This document shows positions 55,201 to 63,799 of a DNA stretch of 64,000 bases, one piece after another. A model generated the notes under the pieces. The model was not told where the DNA came from and made no database searches. It worked only from the letters and a program-made list of their open reading frames with translations. Each line of letters starts with the position of its first letter. The first letter of the stretch is position 1. Source of the stretch: an uncultured bacterium (GTDB taxonomy: Bacteria > Cyanobacteriota > Vampirovibrionia > Gastranaerophilales > Gastranaerophilaceae); assembly GCA_947428835.1 (NCBI GenBank), contig CANENE010000010.1, positions 1-64,000 on the forward strand, written 5' to 3'. A program made the position numbers and the translations under genes.

Positions 55201-55872
55201 AATTTTTCCAGGAGTTGAAGCATCATATGTACCTCCATCAAATTTTACTTTACCTGTAGCAAACTGAATATCTTTAAAGTTATCTTGATATTTTGAATCA
55301 AATTCTATCTTAGCATAACTTCTACCTTCATCGTTAACACTGGCAACTGGTGAATATAGATTCAAAGTGCCTGTTTGATATGCATCCATATCAGTAACAT
55401 CGCTTAAGTTTTTAATTCCTTTGATGTCAAAAGTTGAAGTTGTAAATGAATTCAAGTCAACAGTTGAACCTGCACCGAATAAAACACCGGCAGGGTTAAT
55501 TAAGATTACTTTGCCTGTTAAAGCATTATTTGTACAGTTAGCACCTGTACAGCTATTTCTTAAGTGACCAAGAATTTTTGAACTTTCACCACCTAATACG
55601 CGGTTGATGATAGTTTGAGATACGCCGCCAAAACCAAAGTTAACTGTTTGGTTACCGGGTACATTGAATTTATTCCAATCTACCTGACCAACAGCACCTG
55701 CTGTTTTATCGGTTAAGCTAACGTCTAAGTTGTTGCCGCCACCTGATATATTCATGTTGCCTGTATTGCCAATAACATCGCCAACTTCGGCACCAAGAGT
55801 AGCTACAGTGGACACAGAAAGAAATGCTAACATTGCACTAAATGCTGTTAATTTCCTTTTAAATTGACTCAT
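52282..55872 (-). CDS. Filamentous haemagglutinin-type exoprotein (TpsA)
   Basis: 1196 residues from the ATG at 55872 (AAAGGG upstream; earlier in-frame starts lack a site). The signal peptide runs to about residue 28 (VATLGAE). The TPS secretion domain (to about 250) has NTGNMNISGGGNNLDV, NRVLGGESSKILG and NPAGVLFGAGSTVDLNSF. The rest is Asn/Thr/Asp-rich right-handed beta-helix repeats with many T-V-NSTL-type turns. No toxin domain or Cys anchor is visible at the acidic C-terminus. It is secreted by the TpsB gene transcribed divergently. Confidence 0.93.
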   Translation of the reverse strand: MSQFKRKLTAFSAMLAFLSVSTVATLGAEVGDVIGNTGNMNISGGGNNLDVSLTDKTAGAVGQVDWNKFNVPGNQTVNFGFGGVSQTIINRVLGGESSKILGHLRNSCTGANCTNNALTGKVILINPAGVLFGAGSTVDLNSFTTSTFDIKGIKNLSDVTDMDAYQTGTLNLYSPVASVNDEGRSYAKIEFDSKYQDNFKDIQFATGKVKFDGGTYDASTPGKITLNGTHFNKFVNGSTTEVDAWNTNKTTAFIADNIDYKDSIIKTGTNYNYLAGGAKNSYGNVQLITADGATFTYLAHGYSSSTKVADDSRTDVVRNINIDNSGLGADQVGIQSGVVDIVNKSKADGSNIKIKNAVVKGTKLVDNESGIVLIDGSHDVDIEGSRIQSTNTKVTYAGETTNTDKQVGGQVIIKAGDGLKVKDSLIYSAGSKGSQADNMHAGIVQLYAYNGNIDMTNSQVLAESDADIIASNEVNITDSLIESSNSLVEDKLNHINIVGYDGVNVTNSTLSSRGDVNLHSVASADNSLRADVNVKNSFIRSSNGKLSIKGANSTIDNSNLAYNTISFYGDGTTGLNNVTVKGDSTFTQKLADGNVSPDVILETNGNFTMDNATMKTADVSIAFDRDADGKLVDDGTQRKINFTTTATGKNANNVNVKSTQGSVTAKNNSNVQAKDTIAFTANTDVNVVNSTLGTTTGDVSGDITLTATTGNAKLDGASIDSAHNVTISAAAGSLEARNGSNIVAVNDINATSLNDITFADEEGTGYITSDVSFTASNNINFTATAGDITAENATAGQMASLTYDGRLKFDAVNNNFNAASLKSVNVDYVASASNNIVTTGDVQFVNSTLEGPQNNITSGSDVIMNNLTIVDNDATTTIIAKGDITTADVTGTFDADMAAGTHTFPQTVDVNRVTPVNASTHLDLNGSKLIAKAQTVKDAANPNKGSITLNLKNADGAGIDLLAENVDADGNHLWDSDINASQGPEVHLKSADGKSIAVSRIVTDKLFIDENTNISAAAVELTPDQLAHFEGTVTNDNAKGYIEIRDKGGFNQDASSDLESTPDGFVYDEHFERTDTEGEDGEVTSNYGSHTIVYNPNKGGDQFLLVYEKEGQTCDPLPIVPPNVDGGTSGVDPDIDSMINNVKIPREQQGTSMVSVVGDASADRMAATLSAAAKIDVGEDAQATYTSDDDEYADED

Positions 55873-56263
55873 TGTAATGTTCCCTTTCATATAACAATTA
55901 TCAAAATCCATATGCTTATACAATTAATAAAAACCACGTAAATTTAAAAATTAAGCAAATTGACAAATAAAATTTACAAAATTTTACAATCGTGTCGTTA
56001 AATCATATTATCAAAATCAAAAAAAAATTTCAAGCAAAAATTGCAAAGTATATACTATATATATAAAAATTTAACAGAATGTAACATGACGCAATAAAAA
56101 AGTTTTTTAGTTTTTTATTTATAGTATTATAAAAATCATCAATTTAATTTATTGTCATATTAAATTAAATGCATTAAGATAATATTGCGCAATATAATAT
56201 TTTAATTGTGCGACATTATTCTCCAGAAAAAATACTATATATTATATAAAGGAATATAAGAAA
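55873..56263. promoter_or_regulatory. Divergent tpsA/tpsB promoter region with palindrome
   Basis: 391 bases, very AT-rich, no coding frame. A perfect 14-bp palindrome, ATATTGCGCAATAT, lies at 56182-56195, about 70 bp upstream of tpsB. AGTATATACT at about 56048 is a second, shorter palindrome nearer tpsA. AAAGGA at 56248-56253 is the ribosome site for the GTG at 56264. I cannot place the -35/-10 boxes with confidence. Confidence 0.4.
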
Positions 56264-58039
56264 GTGCACAAGATTAACTTTAAAAGCATTAAATTAGGCT
56301 CTATTGCTCTTGCAATGTGCTTTGCTATTATGCCCAATGCAATAGCAGGTCCTGAAGCCGGTTCAGATGCAATCCCCAGCGGTATCGGCAACTTTGATGC
56401 AGGTGTTGTCGACCAAACAAACTTAAGGCAAATCAAAGACTATAAACAAAGAATCAGAAACGACAAAGAAGAAGAGCATTACGATCAAAAAATCGAAATG
56501 AATAAAGAACTGCGTGAAAAAATACAAGACCTTCCAAACAGCGCGGTAAGCTTTACTCTTAATTCCGTCCATATCACGGGTAACACCGAATATACAGAAG
56601 AACAGCTTATGAATCTTATCTGTCAAAGAATCGGCGAAACCGTTACAATCGAAGATTTAATCGGTATGGCAAATACAATTACCGAATATTATCAAAGAAA
56701 TGGTTATATTTCGACAACTGCATATCTTCCGCCGCAAAAAGTTGAAGATGGTAATGTTGAAATTATTGTTTTGGAAGGTAAATACGGAAACATTGCAATT
56801 GAAGGCAATAAATGGGCAAGAAAAAAATATTTAAATGCAACTTTCCTGAAAGATAAAAATATTCAGGAAGATAAAGTACTAAATGTTGCAGACATTCAAG
56901 AATCTCTTCGTGAATTAAACGCAACAGATTATATCAAAGGCGCAGTAGCCCTTCAAGACAACGAAGATTCTGAACAATATACTGATTTAACATTAAAAGT
57001 TAAAGATAGATTTCCAATCGACCTTGACTTGAGATTTGACAACCAAGGTAGAAGTTCTGTCGGTTTAAACCGTTTTGTATTGTTTGCAGGTATGAGCAAT
57101 TTAACAGGTTTAGGTGATCAGATTTTGTCTACAACCTCTATTGCAAGAAGTACAATTGGTCAAGGTGTATTCTACTCTGTTCCGATTGGCCGCCACGAAA
57201 CTAAATTAAATTTAGGTTACTCTTATTCAGGTACAAAGCTTGATAAAGGCGAACTCAAAGACTATGACGTTAAAGGTAAATCTCACAGTTTTTATGTAGA
57301 TTTGTCAAGAAGACTTGTTAAAACAGAAAACTATAAATTATATGGAGATATAGCATTCGACTTAAGAAATACAAGTACAACCTTAAGAGGCTTTGAACTG
57401 TATGGATATAAAACAAGATCAATCAAAGCAAACTTAACAAACGTTAAAGACGATATGTATGGTAAATGGTTTGCAAACATCGGTCTTGCAAAAGGTATAG
57501 ACGTATTTGGTGCTTCAAATGATGCTTATGGCGTTTATACAAAGGAAACACCTACAAACAAAATGCTTAAAGCTCAGGCATCTGTTACACGTTTACAGGT
57601 ATTGCCATGGAGAATGATGGGAATCTTCTCTGTTAATGGCCAATGGACAAACAGAAACGTTTGGTATTCTGATAAAATGCAATTAGGTGGTATGTCTATG
57701 CTAAGAGGCTACGAAGAAGGTTACTTCTTAAGAGACTATGGTATAGCAGGTTCTGCAGAACTTAGAGCCCCTGTTCCATTCTTAAACAGATTACCTGACA
57801 AGCTAAGATTCATTGATGATTCAATCAGACTAGCTGCATTCTGTGATATGGGTTGGTTTGGCGATTATTCAGCAGACCTTCCGGATTCAAGTTTTGTAAT
57901 GAGTGTCGGCGGCGGTTTAATTCTGAAAATGACAAGGTACTTATCAGGTAACGTCTATTTCGGTATTCCAATCGTAAACAGACCACAAGATGCTTCAAGC
58001 TTCAGAGTCCACTTTATGATTACATCAAATATTCTATAG
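56264..58039 (+). CDS. Two-partner secretion transporter (TpsB/ShlB/FhaC family)
   Basis: 591 residues from a GTG at 56264. A signal peptide (cut near NAIAG), a helical linker, and a POTRA_2 domain (about 92-170; VHITGNTEYTEEQL, YYQRNGYISTTAYLPPQ) come first. A second POTRA-like segment follows, then the 16-strand barrel with FPIDLDLRFDNQG and the L6 loop LRGYEEGYF (VRGY-type). It ends in FMITSNIL. It exports the TpsA protein across the outer membrane. It is divergent from tpsA, whereas most pairs are in one operon. Confidence 0.94.
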   Translation: MHKINFKSIKLGSIALAMCFAIMPNAIAGPEAGSDAIPSGIGNFDAGVVDQTNLRQIKDYKQRIRNDKEEEHYDQKIEMNKELREKIQDLPNSAVSFTLNSVHITGNTEYTEEQLMNLICQRIGETVTIEDLIGMANTITEYYQRNGYISTTAYLPPQKVEDGNVEIIVLEGKYGNIAIEGNKWARKKYLNATFLKDKNIQEDKVLNVADIQESLRELNATDYIKGAVALQDNEDSEQYTDLTLKVKDRFPIDLDLRFDNQGRSSVGLNRFVLFAGMSNLTGLGDQILSTTSIARSTIGQGVFYSVPIGRHETKLNLGYSYSGTKLDKGELKDYDVKGKSHSFYVDLSRRLVKTENYKLYGDIAFDLRNTSTTLRGFELYGYKTRSIKANLTNVKDDMYGKWFANIGLAKGIDVFGASNDAYGVYTKETPTNKMLKAQASVTRLQVLPWRMMGIFSVNGQWTNRNVWYSDKMQLGGMSMLRGYEEGYFLRDYGIAGSAELRAPVPFLNRLPDKLRFIDDSIRLAAFCDMGWFGDYSADLPDSSFVMSVGGGLILKMTRYLSGNVYFGIPIVNRPQDASSFRVHFMITSNIL

Positions 58040-58060
58040 TATTTAGAACTTACAGATATG

Positions 58061-58096
58061 TTTAAACCCTCCTTGAATAATAAAGGAGGGTTTAAA
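58061..58096 (+). terminator. Hairpin terminator after tpsB
   Basis: A 14-bp stem TTTAAACCCTCCTT (58061-58074) pairs with AAGGAGGGTTTAAA (58083-58096). It is palindromic to its ends but the T run after it is weak; it probably ends tpsB and the convergent XRE gene. Confidence 0.65.
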
Positions 58097-58128
58097 TTTA
58101 AAAAATATATCTTGTATGTTTATATAAA

Positions 58129-58461
58129 TTATATGCTTTTTAGCAAACCATCTTCAACAAGCATATTTCTAACATCGCTTAAAATATCACTTCTTATATT
58201 ATTATATATGTTTTTATAATTAATATTATCGGAAGTTTTTTCTTTAATATTATATATAAATGTTTCACCCTTATTTGCAATTAACCAGTTTAAATTCACA
58301 TCAAAATTTTGAACAAGCTTTTCTAAAAATTCAAATGAAGGTTTTCTGTCACCTCTTTCATAACTCGTATATGCACGATATGTGGTCCCGGTTTGATTTG
58401 CCATATCTTCTTGGGAAAGTTTAAGACTTTTCCTGATTTCCTTGAGTTTTAAGCTGTACAT
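58129..58461 (-). CDS. XRE-family small transcriptional regulator (third)
   Basis: 110 residues. The helix-turn-helix spans about 4-60 (LKEIRKSLKLSQEDMANQTG, then YRAYTSYERGDRKPSFEFLEKL), followed by a helical tail with a DILSDVRNML end. It is less like the other two XRE proteins in its C-terminus. It is divergent from the three-domain prepilin-like gene, and a 22-bp-period direct repeat sits between them. It probably represses that gene and possibly itself. Confidence 0.9.
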   Translation of the reverse strand: MYSLKLKEIRKSLKLSQEDMANQTGTTYRAYTSYERGDRKPSFEFLEKLVQNFDVNLNWLIANKGETFIYNIKEKTSDNINYKNIYNNIRSDILSDVRNMLVEDGLLKSI

Positions 58462-58494
58462 AAATTTAGTCCAATTGTATTAAATTTTGTAAAT

Positions 58495-58537
58495 ATTTAC
58501 CAACATGTGTTGTTATATTTACCATTATGTGTATAAT
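58495..58537 (+). promoter_or_regulatory. Promoter of prepilin-like gene with direct-repeat operator
   Basis: ATTTACCAACATGTGT (58495-58510) is repeated as ATTTACCATTATGTGT (58517-58532), 14 of 16 identical, period 22 (two helical turns). TTGTTA (58510-58515) and TATAAT (58532-58537) are 16 bp apart, and the second repeat abuts the -10 box. Binding of a repressor would block polymerase. The spacing and placement fit the neighbouring XRE protein. Confidence 0.65.
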
Positions 58538-58546
58538 ATTTATTAT

Positions 58547-58574
58547 AGGCAATTAGCTACTACTCTCATTGCCT
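58547..58574 (+). promoter_or_regulatory. 5'-leader stem-loop of prepilin-like mRNA
   Basis: AGGCAAT (58547-58553) pairs with ATTGCCT (58568-58574), just past the predicted transcription start. It begins an unusually long leader of about 135 bases. It may protect the 5' end or regulate translation; no riboswitch class is recognised. Confidence 0.4.
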
Positions 58575-58680
58575 GTATATTTTTAACTATAACATATTAG
58601 CACAGATTTTGGCAAAATTTGCCTTATTTTTTGTGCTAAAAATTAAATCTAACAAACAAAAAAAGGATAAAACAGATTTT

Positions 58681-60903
58681 ATGAAAAATTTAACACAAAA
58701 TCTTTTGCCATTTGATGGCAATGTTAAGCTGCAAGCTTTTTCTTTAATTGAATTATTAATTACTTTGATTATTGTCTCGCTTCTAATCGGAGCTTTTAGC
58801 CCTATTATCACAAAGAAATTGAAAGCAAGCGATATTGTTGTCGGCTCCTTTGGTAAAGGTGATAGCGAAGGTAACGCCTATGGAACAATAAAAAGACCAA
58901 TCACAGAAGAAGACTGCAAGAACTGGAAGGCTTTATTTATCCCTGCATCTATGAATGATGGCATCAAAAATGTTTGTGTTACTAAATTTAATGTCGGAGA
59001 TGGAGGAATACCGATTGCAAAAAGCGTAAAAGCACTAAAAGCAGGTCAAACGTGCCCCGATGGTGCTTCTTGTTGCTGGCAGGGAATAACAAACGGTTAC
59101 TATACAACAAATAAAAATAATAGCACATATAGTACGCAAACCAGGACCAACTGCAATTTTAATGCTTCCAAATTAAGCTGTAGCAGTTATGCACCTGCAG
59201 GTTCAAAAGCAGGCGATTGGCGTCTTCCAAAAGACACGGAAATAAGCGGATGGTTTGATAATATGGCAAGTTTAAATAACGGTAAAGGTGAAAATGGACT
59301 GCAGCTGTGCAGGTCTACTTCGCCCAATTTAAATAATGTTGATATATGTTATCCGCAAAATCTTAATGCCTGCCTGCCAAATAACTGCTGGACTATGCAT
59401 TTATGGCTGGAACCGCAGATAAGCGATGGCAATGTTTATAGTGCGTATATGTGGCTTTATGGTTCATATACAAAACAACAACTTATAAAAGGCAAAACAA
59501 TTGATTCAGGTGCTTTTTCAGCGCGTTGCGTCATAGATTCGGTTACCGAAACGACAGAGCAGCAAATCGAGCTTAAAAATAACGCTCCAAAATCACAAGC
59601 TGATTGTGATAAATTCAATGCTTTATTTATTCCTGCAAATACGAACGATGGCACCAATAATATCTGTGTAACCAAATGGAATATGGGAGATGCCGGACTT
59701 CCCTTGGCTTCCGGCACGCAAATTGTTAATGTCGGACAAACCTGCACAAGCTACGGAAACTGCTGCTGGAAAGGGCAGACTGCAGAAATGTATTTAACAG
59801 GAAGAAATTCAGGAAGCACTTATAGCACACAAAATAGAACAGTGTGTCATTTAATACCTGCACAAAATGCCTGCTATAACTATGCACCAAATGGAACCAA
59901 AGCAGGCGACTGGAGACTTCCGAATATATCTGAAACACAAGGATGGGGCAAAAATATCGCTCTATTAAACAACAACAAAGGTGAAAACGGACTGCAATTA
60001 TGCAGCGCTTACGCAACGGACGGTGTAGACAGATGCTCCTGGCTGTATAATTCTTGCAAAAATGAAACGACAAGTTTTGTTAAAAATAATAACTGTCATC
60101 CGTATTTGTTGAAAACCGCTACAATAATAAGTGCACCTAATTCCTATGCAAGTACAGGTTTTGTAGGGTTTGGAGCTATAGGTACGGATAATTATTTCAC
60201 GGTAACTGCCCACTCTTTGGAAGGCGATTTTGCAGCATCGGTCAGATGCGTCTACGACGGCTTAAATAGTACACAAATTGTTCAAAAACCTGCAGAAAAA
60301 GACCCCGACCCTGAACAATCCCAAAAAACCTGTAACCCTAAAACTGTTACATTGAGTGATACAAATATGAAAGTAACCCAATATAATATGGGAGATGATC
60401 CTGCTTGTCCAAGAAGTGTAATAGAGGGGATGTCAGGGGTGACTTTTGTTCCGGTTGGAACCAATTGCAGCAGTGAACTTTGTTGCTGGTATGGAGTAAC
60501 TGCTGCTGGAAACACATGTACTAATGTAGGTGGCATATATTCAGGCTGCAATAGGACCGTCTGTAAGTGGTATGCAGCAAAAAAGATTTGTGAATCAATA
60601 GGGGATGGCTGGAAGCTTCCTGATACATCAAATTCTATGGCTAATTGGTACCCAAATAATTCTACAGCTGCGACGGGCTTGATGCTATGCGACCACTCGA
60701 CGTCTAGTGCTTCAGCTTCCAAATGTGCTCCTATAGCAAGCTGCCCCGGTACTTACAGCGGTGGCTGCAGTCCAAATGGCTTATGGGCTCGCGGTGACAG
60801 TGGCAGCAATGCTGTGCAGTGCAGGTACTTATACGATGGCAGTTGGATTGTGGAAACGTGTGAAAAGTCGGTTGCCTTTGGCGTGCGTTGCACGAAAGAA
60901 TAG
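58681..60903 (+). CDS. Prepilin-like cysteine-rich surface protein, three tandem domains
   Basis: 740 residues from the ATG at 58681; an earlier in-frame start is not needed by the signal. A longer leader (MKNLTQNLLPFDGNVKLQA) precedes FSLIELL and its hydrophobic helix. The residue before the cut is Ala instead of Gly. Three domains follow. Domains 1 and 2 (about 75-275 and 290-545) share EEDC/ADCDK-, CVTK-N-GD-G, CCW, WRLPK and GLQLC with the protein at 692-2242. Domain 3 (about 570-740) is shorter but keeps CCWYG, NRTVC, WKLPD, GLMLC and VRC. Function is inferred to be a surface pilin-like or pilus-exported binding protein. Confidence 0.8.
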   Translation: MKNLTQNLLPFDGNVKLQAFSLIELLITLIIVSLLIGAFSPIITKKLKASDIVVGSFGKGDSEGNAYGTIKRPITEEDCKNWKALFIPASMNDGIKNVCVTKFNVGDGGIPIAKSVKALKAGQTCPDGASCCWQGITNGYYTTNKNNSTYSTQTRTNCNFNASKLSCSSYAPAGSKAGDWRLPKDTEISGWFDNMASLNNGKGENGLQLCRSTSPNLNNVDICYPQNLNACLPNNCWTMHLWLEPQISDGNVYSAYMWLYGSYTKQQLIKGKTIDSGAFSARCVIDSVTETTEQQIELKNNAPKSQADCDKFNALFIPANTNDGTNNICVTKWNMGDAGLPLASGTQIVNVGQTCTSYGNCCWKGQTAEMYLTGRNSGSTYSTQNRTVCHLIPAQNACYNYAPNGTKAGDWRLPNISETQGWGKNIALLNNNKGENGLQLCSAYATDGVDRCSWLYNSCKNETTSFVKNNNCHPYLLKTATIISAPNSYASTGFVGFGAIGTDNYFTVTAHSLEGDFAASVRCVYDGLNSTQIVQKPAEKDPDPEQSQKTCNPKTVTLSDTNMKVTQYNMGDDPACPRSVIEGMSGVTFVPVGTNCSSELCCWYGVTAAGNTCTNVGGIYSGCNRTVCKWYAAKKICESIGDGWKLPDTSNSMANWYPNNSTAATGLMLCDHSTSSASASKCAPIASCPGTYSGGCSPNGLWARGDSGSNAVQCRYLYDGSWIVETCEKSVAFGVRCTKE

Positions 60904-60917
60904 ATTATAAAAACAGG

Positions 60918-60943
60918 TTTCATGTTATTTTTTTGTGTTAGAT
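60918..60943 (+). repeat. 3'-untranslated motif shared by both prepilin-like genes (copy 2)
   Basis: Matches 2283-2307 with one extra T. It lies 15 bp after the stop codon and runs straight into the terminator hairpin, as in copy 1. Confidence 0.7.
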
Positions 60944-60970
60944 GGTGGCAATTTTCGCCACCCTTTTTTT
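60944..60970 (+). terminator. Intrinsic terminator of the three-domain prepilin-like gene
   Basis: GGTGGC (60944-60949) pairs with GCCACC (60957-60962), followed by a run of eight T residues. Confidence 0.8.
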
Positions 60971-61005
60971 TATGTTTATCATTATTGTATAGTGATTAAA
61001 CATAC

Positions 61006-61101
61006 GTCACCCTGAACTCGTTTCAGGGTCTAACCAAGTTCGGGAGTTGTGTCTGTTTTTTACACCTCAACACATCAGATGCTGAAACAAGTTCAGCATG
61101 A
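61006..61101. repeat. REP-type double-hairpin intergenic repeat (copy 2)
   Basis: The left hairpin is CCCTGAACTCGTTTCAGGG (61010-61028), intact. The right hairpin is GCTGAAACAAGTTCAGC within a 27-bp block (61075-61101) identical to 2423-2449. The two hairpins flank a less conserved middle. It has the form of the palindromic TGAA/TTCA intergenic repeats common in several bacterial groups. Confidence 0.8.
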
Positions 61102-61150
61102 CAAATGTAGACATTAATACTTGTATACGTTATTACAGAAAACCCAAAAC

Positions 61151-61179
61151 AAAAACGACAGGTAAAACCTGCCGTTTTT
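61151..61179 (-). terminator. Intrinsic terminator of groES-groEL
   Basis: On the minus strand CGGCAGG pairs with CCTGTCG (one G-U) between flanking A and T runs, about 25 bp past the groEL stop. Confidence 0.75.
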
Positions 61180-61202
61180 GATAGATATAATATAGTTTAT
61201 TT

Positions 61203-62870
<1,668 letters not shown>

Positions 62871-62882
62871 CTAATATCTATA

Positions 62883-63167
62883 TTATTCAATGATAGCTAA
62901 TGCATCTTTTGTTGAAATGATTTTGTATTCAACGCTATCCATTTTGATATCGACTCCTGCGTATTTTGCAAAAAGAACAACATCACCAACTTTTACTTCC
63001 ATTGGTTCTTTTTCGCCATTATCCATGGTTTTGCCTGTTCCAACTGCTACAACTTCACCTTTTTGTGGTTTTTCTTTTGCGCTATCAGGAATAAAAATTC
63101 CGCCTGAAGTTTGTTGAGCGTCGTCAATTACCTTGATTACAATTCTGTCTGCTAAAGGTTTAATCAT
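62883..63167 (-). CDS. groS: Co-chaperonin GroES
   Basis: 94 residues. PLADRIVIKVIDDAQQTSGGIFIPDSAKEKPQKGEVVAVGTG (in part) holds the mobile loop with the IFIP motif, and VLFAKYAGVDIKMD the conserved barrel. AGGAGG lies 6 bp before the ATG. No CIRCE element is seen upstream, though a TATAAT-like box lies about 45 bp upstream of the ATG. Confidence 0.98.
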   Translation of the reverse strand: MIKPLADRIVIKVIDDAQQTSGGIFIPDSAKEKPQKGEVVAVGTGKTMDNGEKEPMEVKVGDVVLFAKYAGVDIKMDSVEYKIISTKDALAIIE

Positions 63168-63233
63168 AATATCCTCCTATATTGTTATCCATTTGTATAC
63201 TATTATAATATAAGCAAAATTTGAAAATCTTAA

Positions 63234-63247
63234 TTTTGTTAACAAAA
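63234..63247. promoter_or_regulatory. Palindrome upstream of groES
   Basis: A perfect 14-bp palindrome TTTTGTTAACAAAA lies about 70 bp upstream of the groES start, near the likely -35 region. It might be an operator in place of CIRCE, but A/T-rich palindromes are common here. Confidence 0.3.
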
Positions 63248-63306
63248 AATTAATTATTCGTTCTACACAAAACAAATCATTTTTCTATAAATTATACTAA
63301 AACCAA

Positions 63307-63483
63307 CTACATTTCAATTTTTTCAGGCTTATTTGAAGCTAGAAGATAGTCTTTTGCAACTGTTCTTATTTGCGATTCTAAGATATTTTTTGAATTTGAC
63401 AGTTGAAGACCTTTTATACCCGCTCCGGCATTTAGATTAGAATAATTCTCAAGCGATTTAATATAATCATTTTCATACATCAT
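63307..63483 (-). pseudogene. C-terminal half of a small hypothetical, probably frameshifted
   Basis: 58 residues from the ATG at 63483, which overlaps the stop of the preceding frame (63473-63475). GIKGLQLSNSKNIL resembles GLAKTADNARTIL in the intact paralog at 4669-5130, where the same two segments lie in one frame. It is either a translationally coupled second gene or, more likely, the downstream part of one gene broken by a one-base shift near 63480. Confidence 0.55.
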
Positions 63484-63703
63484 TTCCCGAATTTGCAACA
63501 ACAGCACCTTGATTCGGGTTATAATCTTTCAACTTAACTTTGAGCAAATTTTTAAAATTTTCTACCTGTTTTTTTGTATAAAAGTGCGAATTTGCACCGT
63601 TTAGCGCATTTTGCAAATCTTTTGCAACCCAATTAGGCACATTTGAAACTTTTGCAACACCACAAAAATTATAGTTAAAATTATTAATCGAATTCAATTT
63701 CAT
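63473..63703 (-). pseudogene. N-terminal half of a small hypothetical, probably frameshifted
   Basis: 76 residues with the start [20 protein letters not shown], which has the Asn/Phe-rich N-terminus seen in other unknown proteins here. FYTKKQVENFKNLLK matches KYTKREVLAAMNHAM in the paralog at 4669. Read with the next frame it gives a protein of about 130 residues, near the paralog's 153. It is divergent from pnp. Confidence 0.55.
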
Positions 63704-63799
63704 TATATCGTATTAAAACACAAAAATCTTAAACGTTGCCAACAAAAAAGGTTTATTATAAAATTCTTATATAATTATAAGTATAGAAAGAAGAAAAAG

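Noticed and set aside
57000-57100. Possible mobile element near tpsB
   Set aside because: No transposase, inverted terminal repeat or target duplication was seen here or elsewhere in the window.
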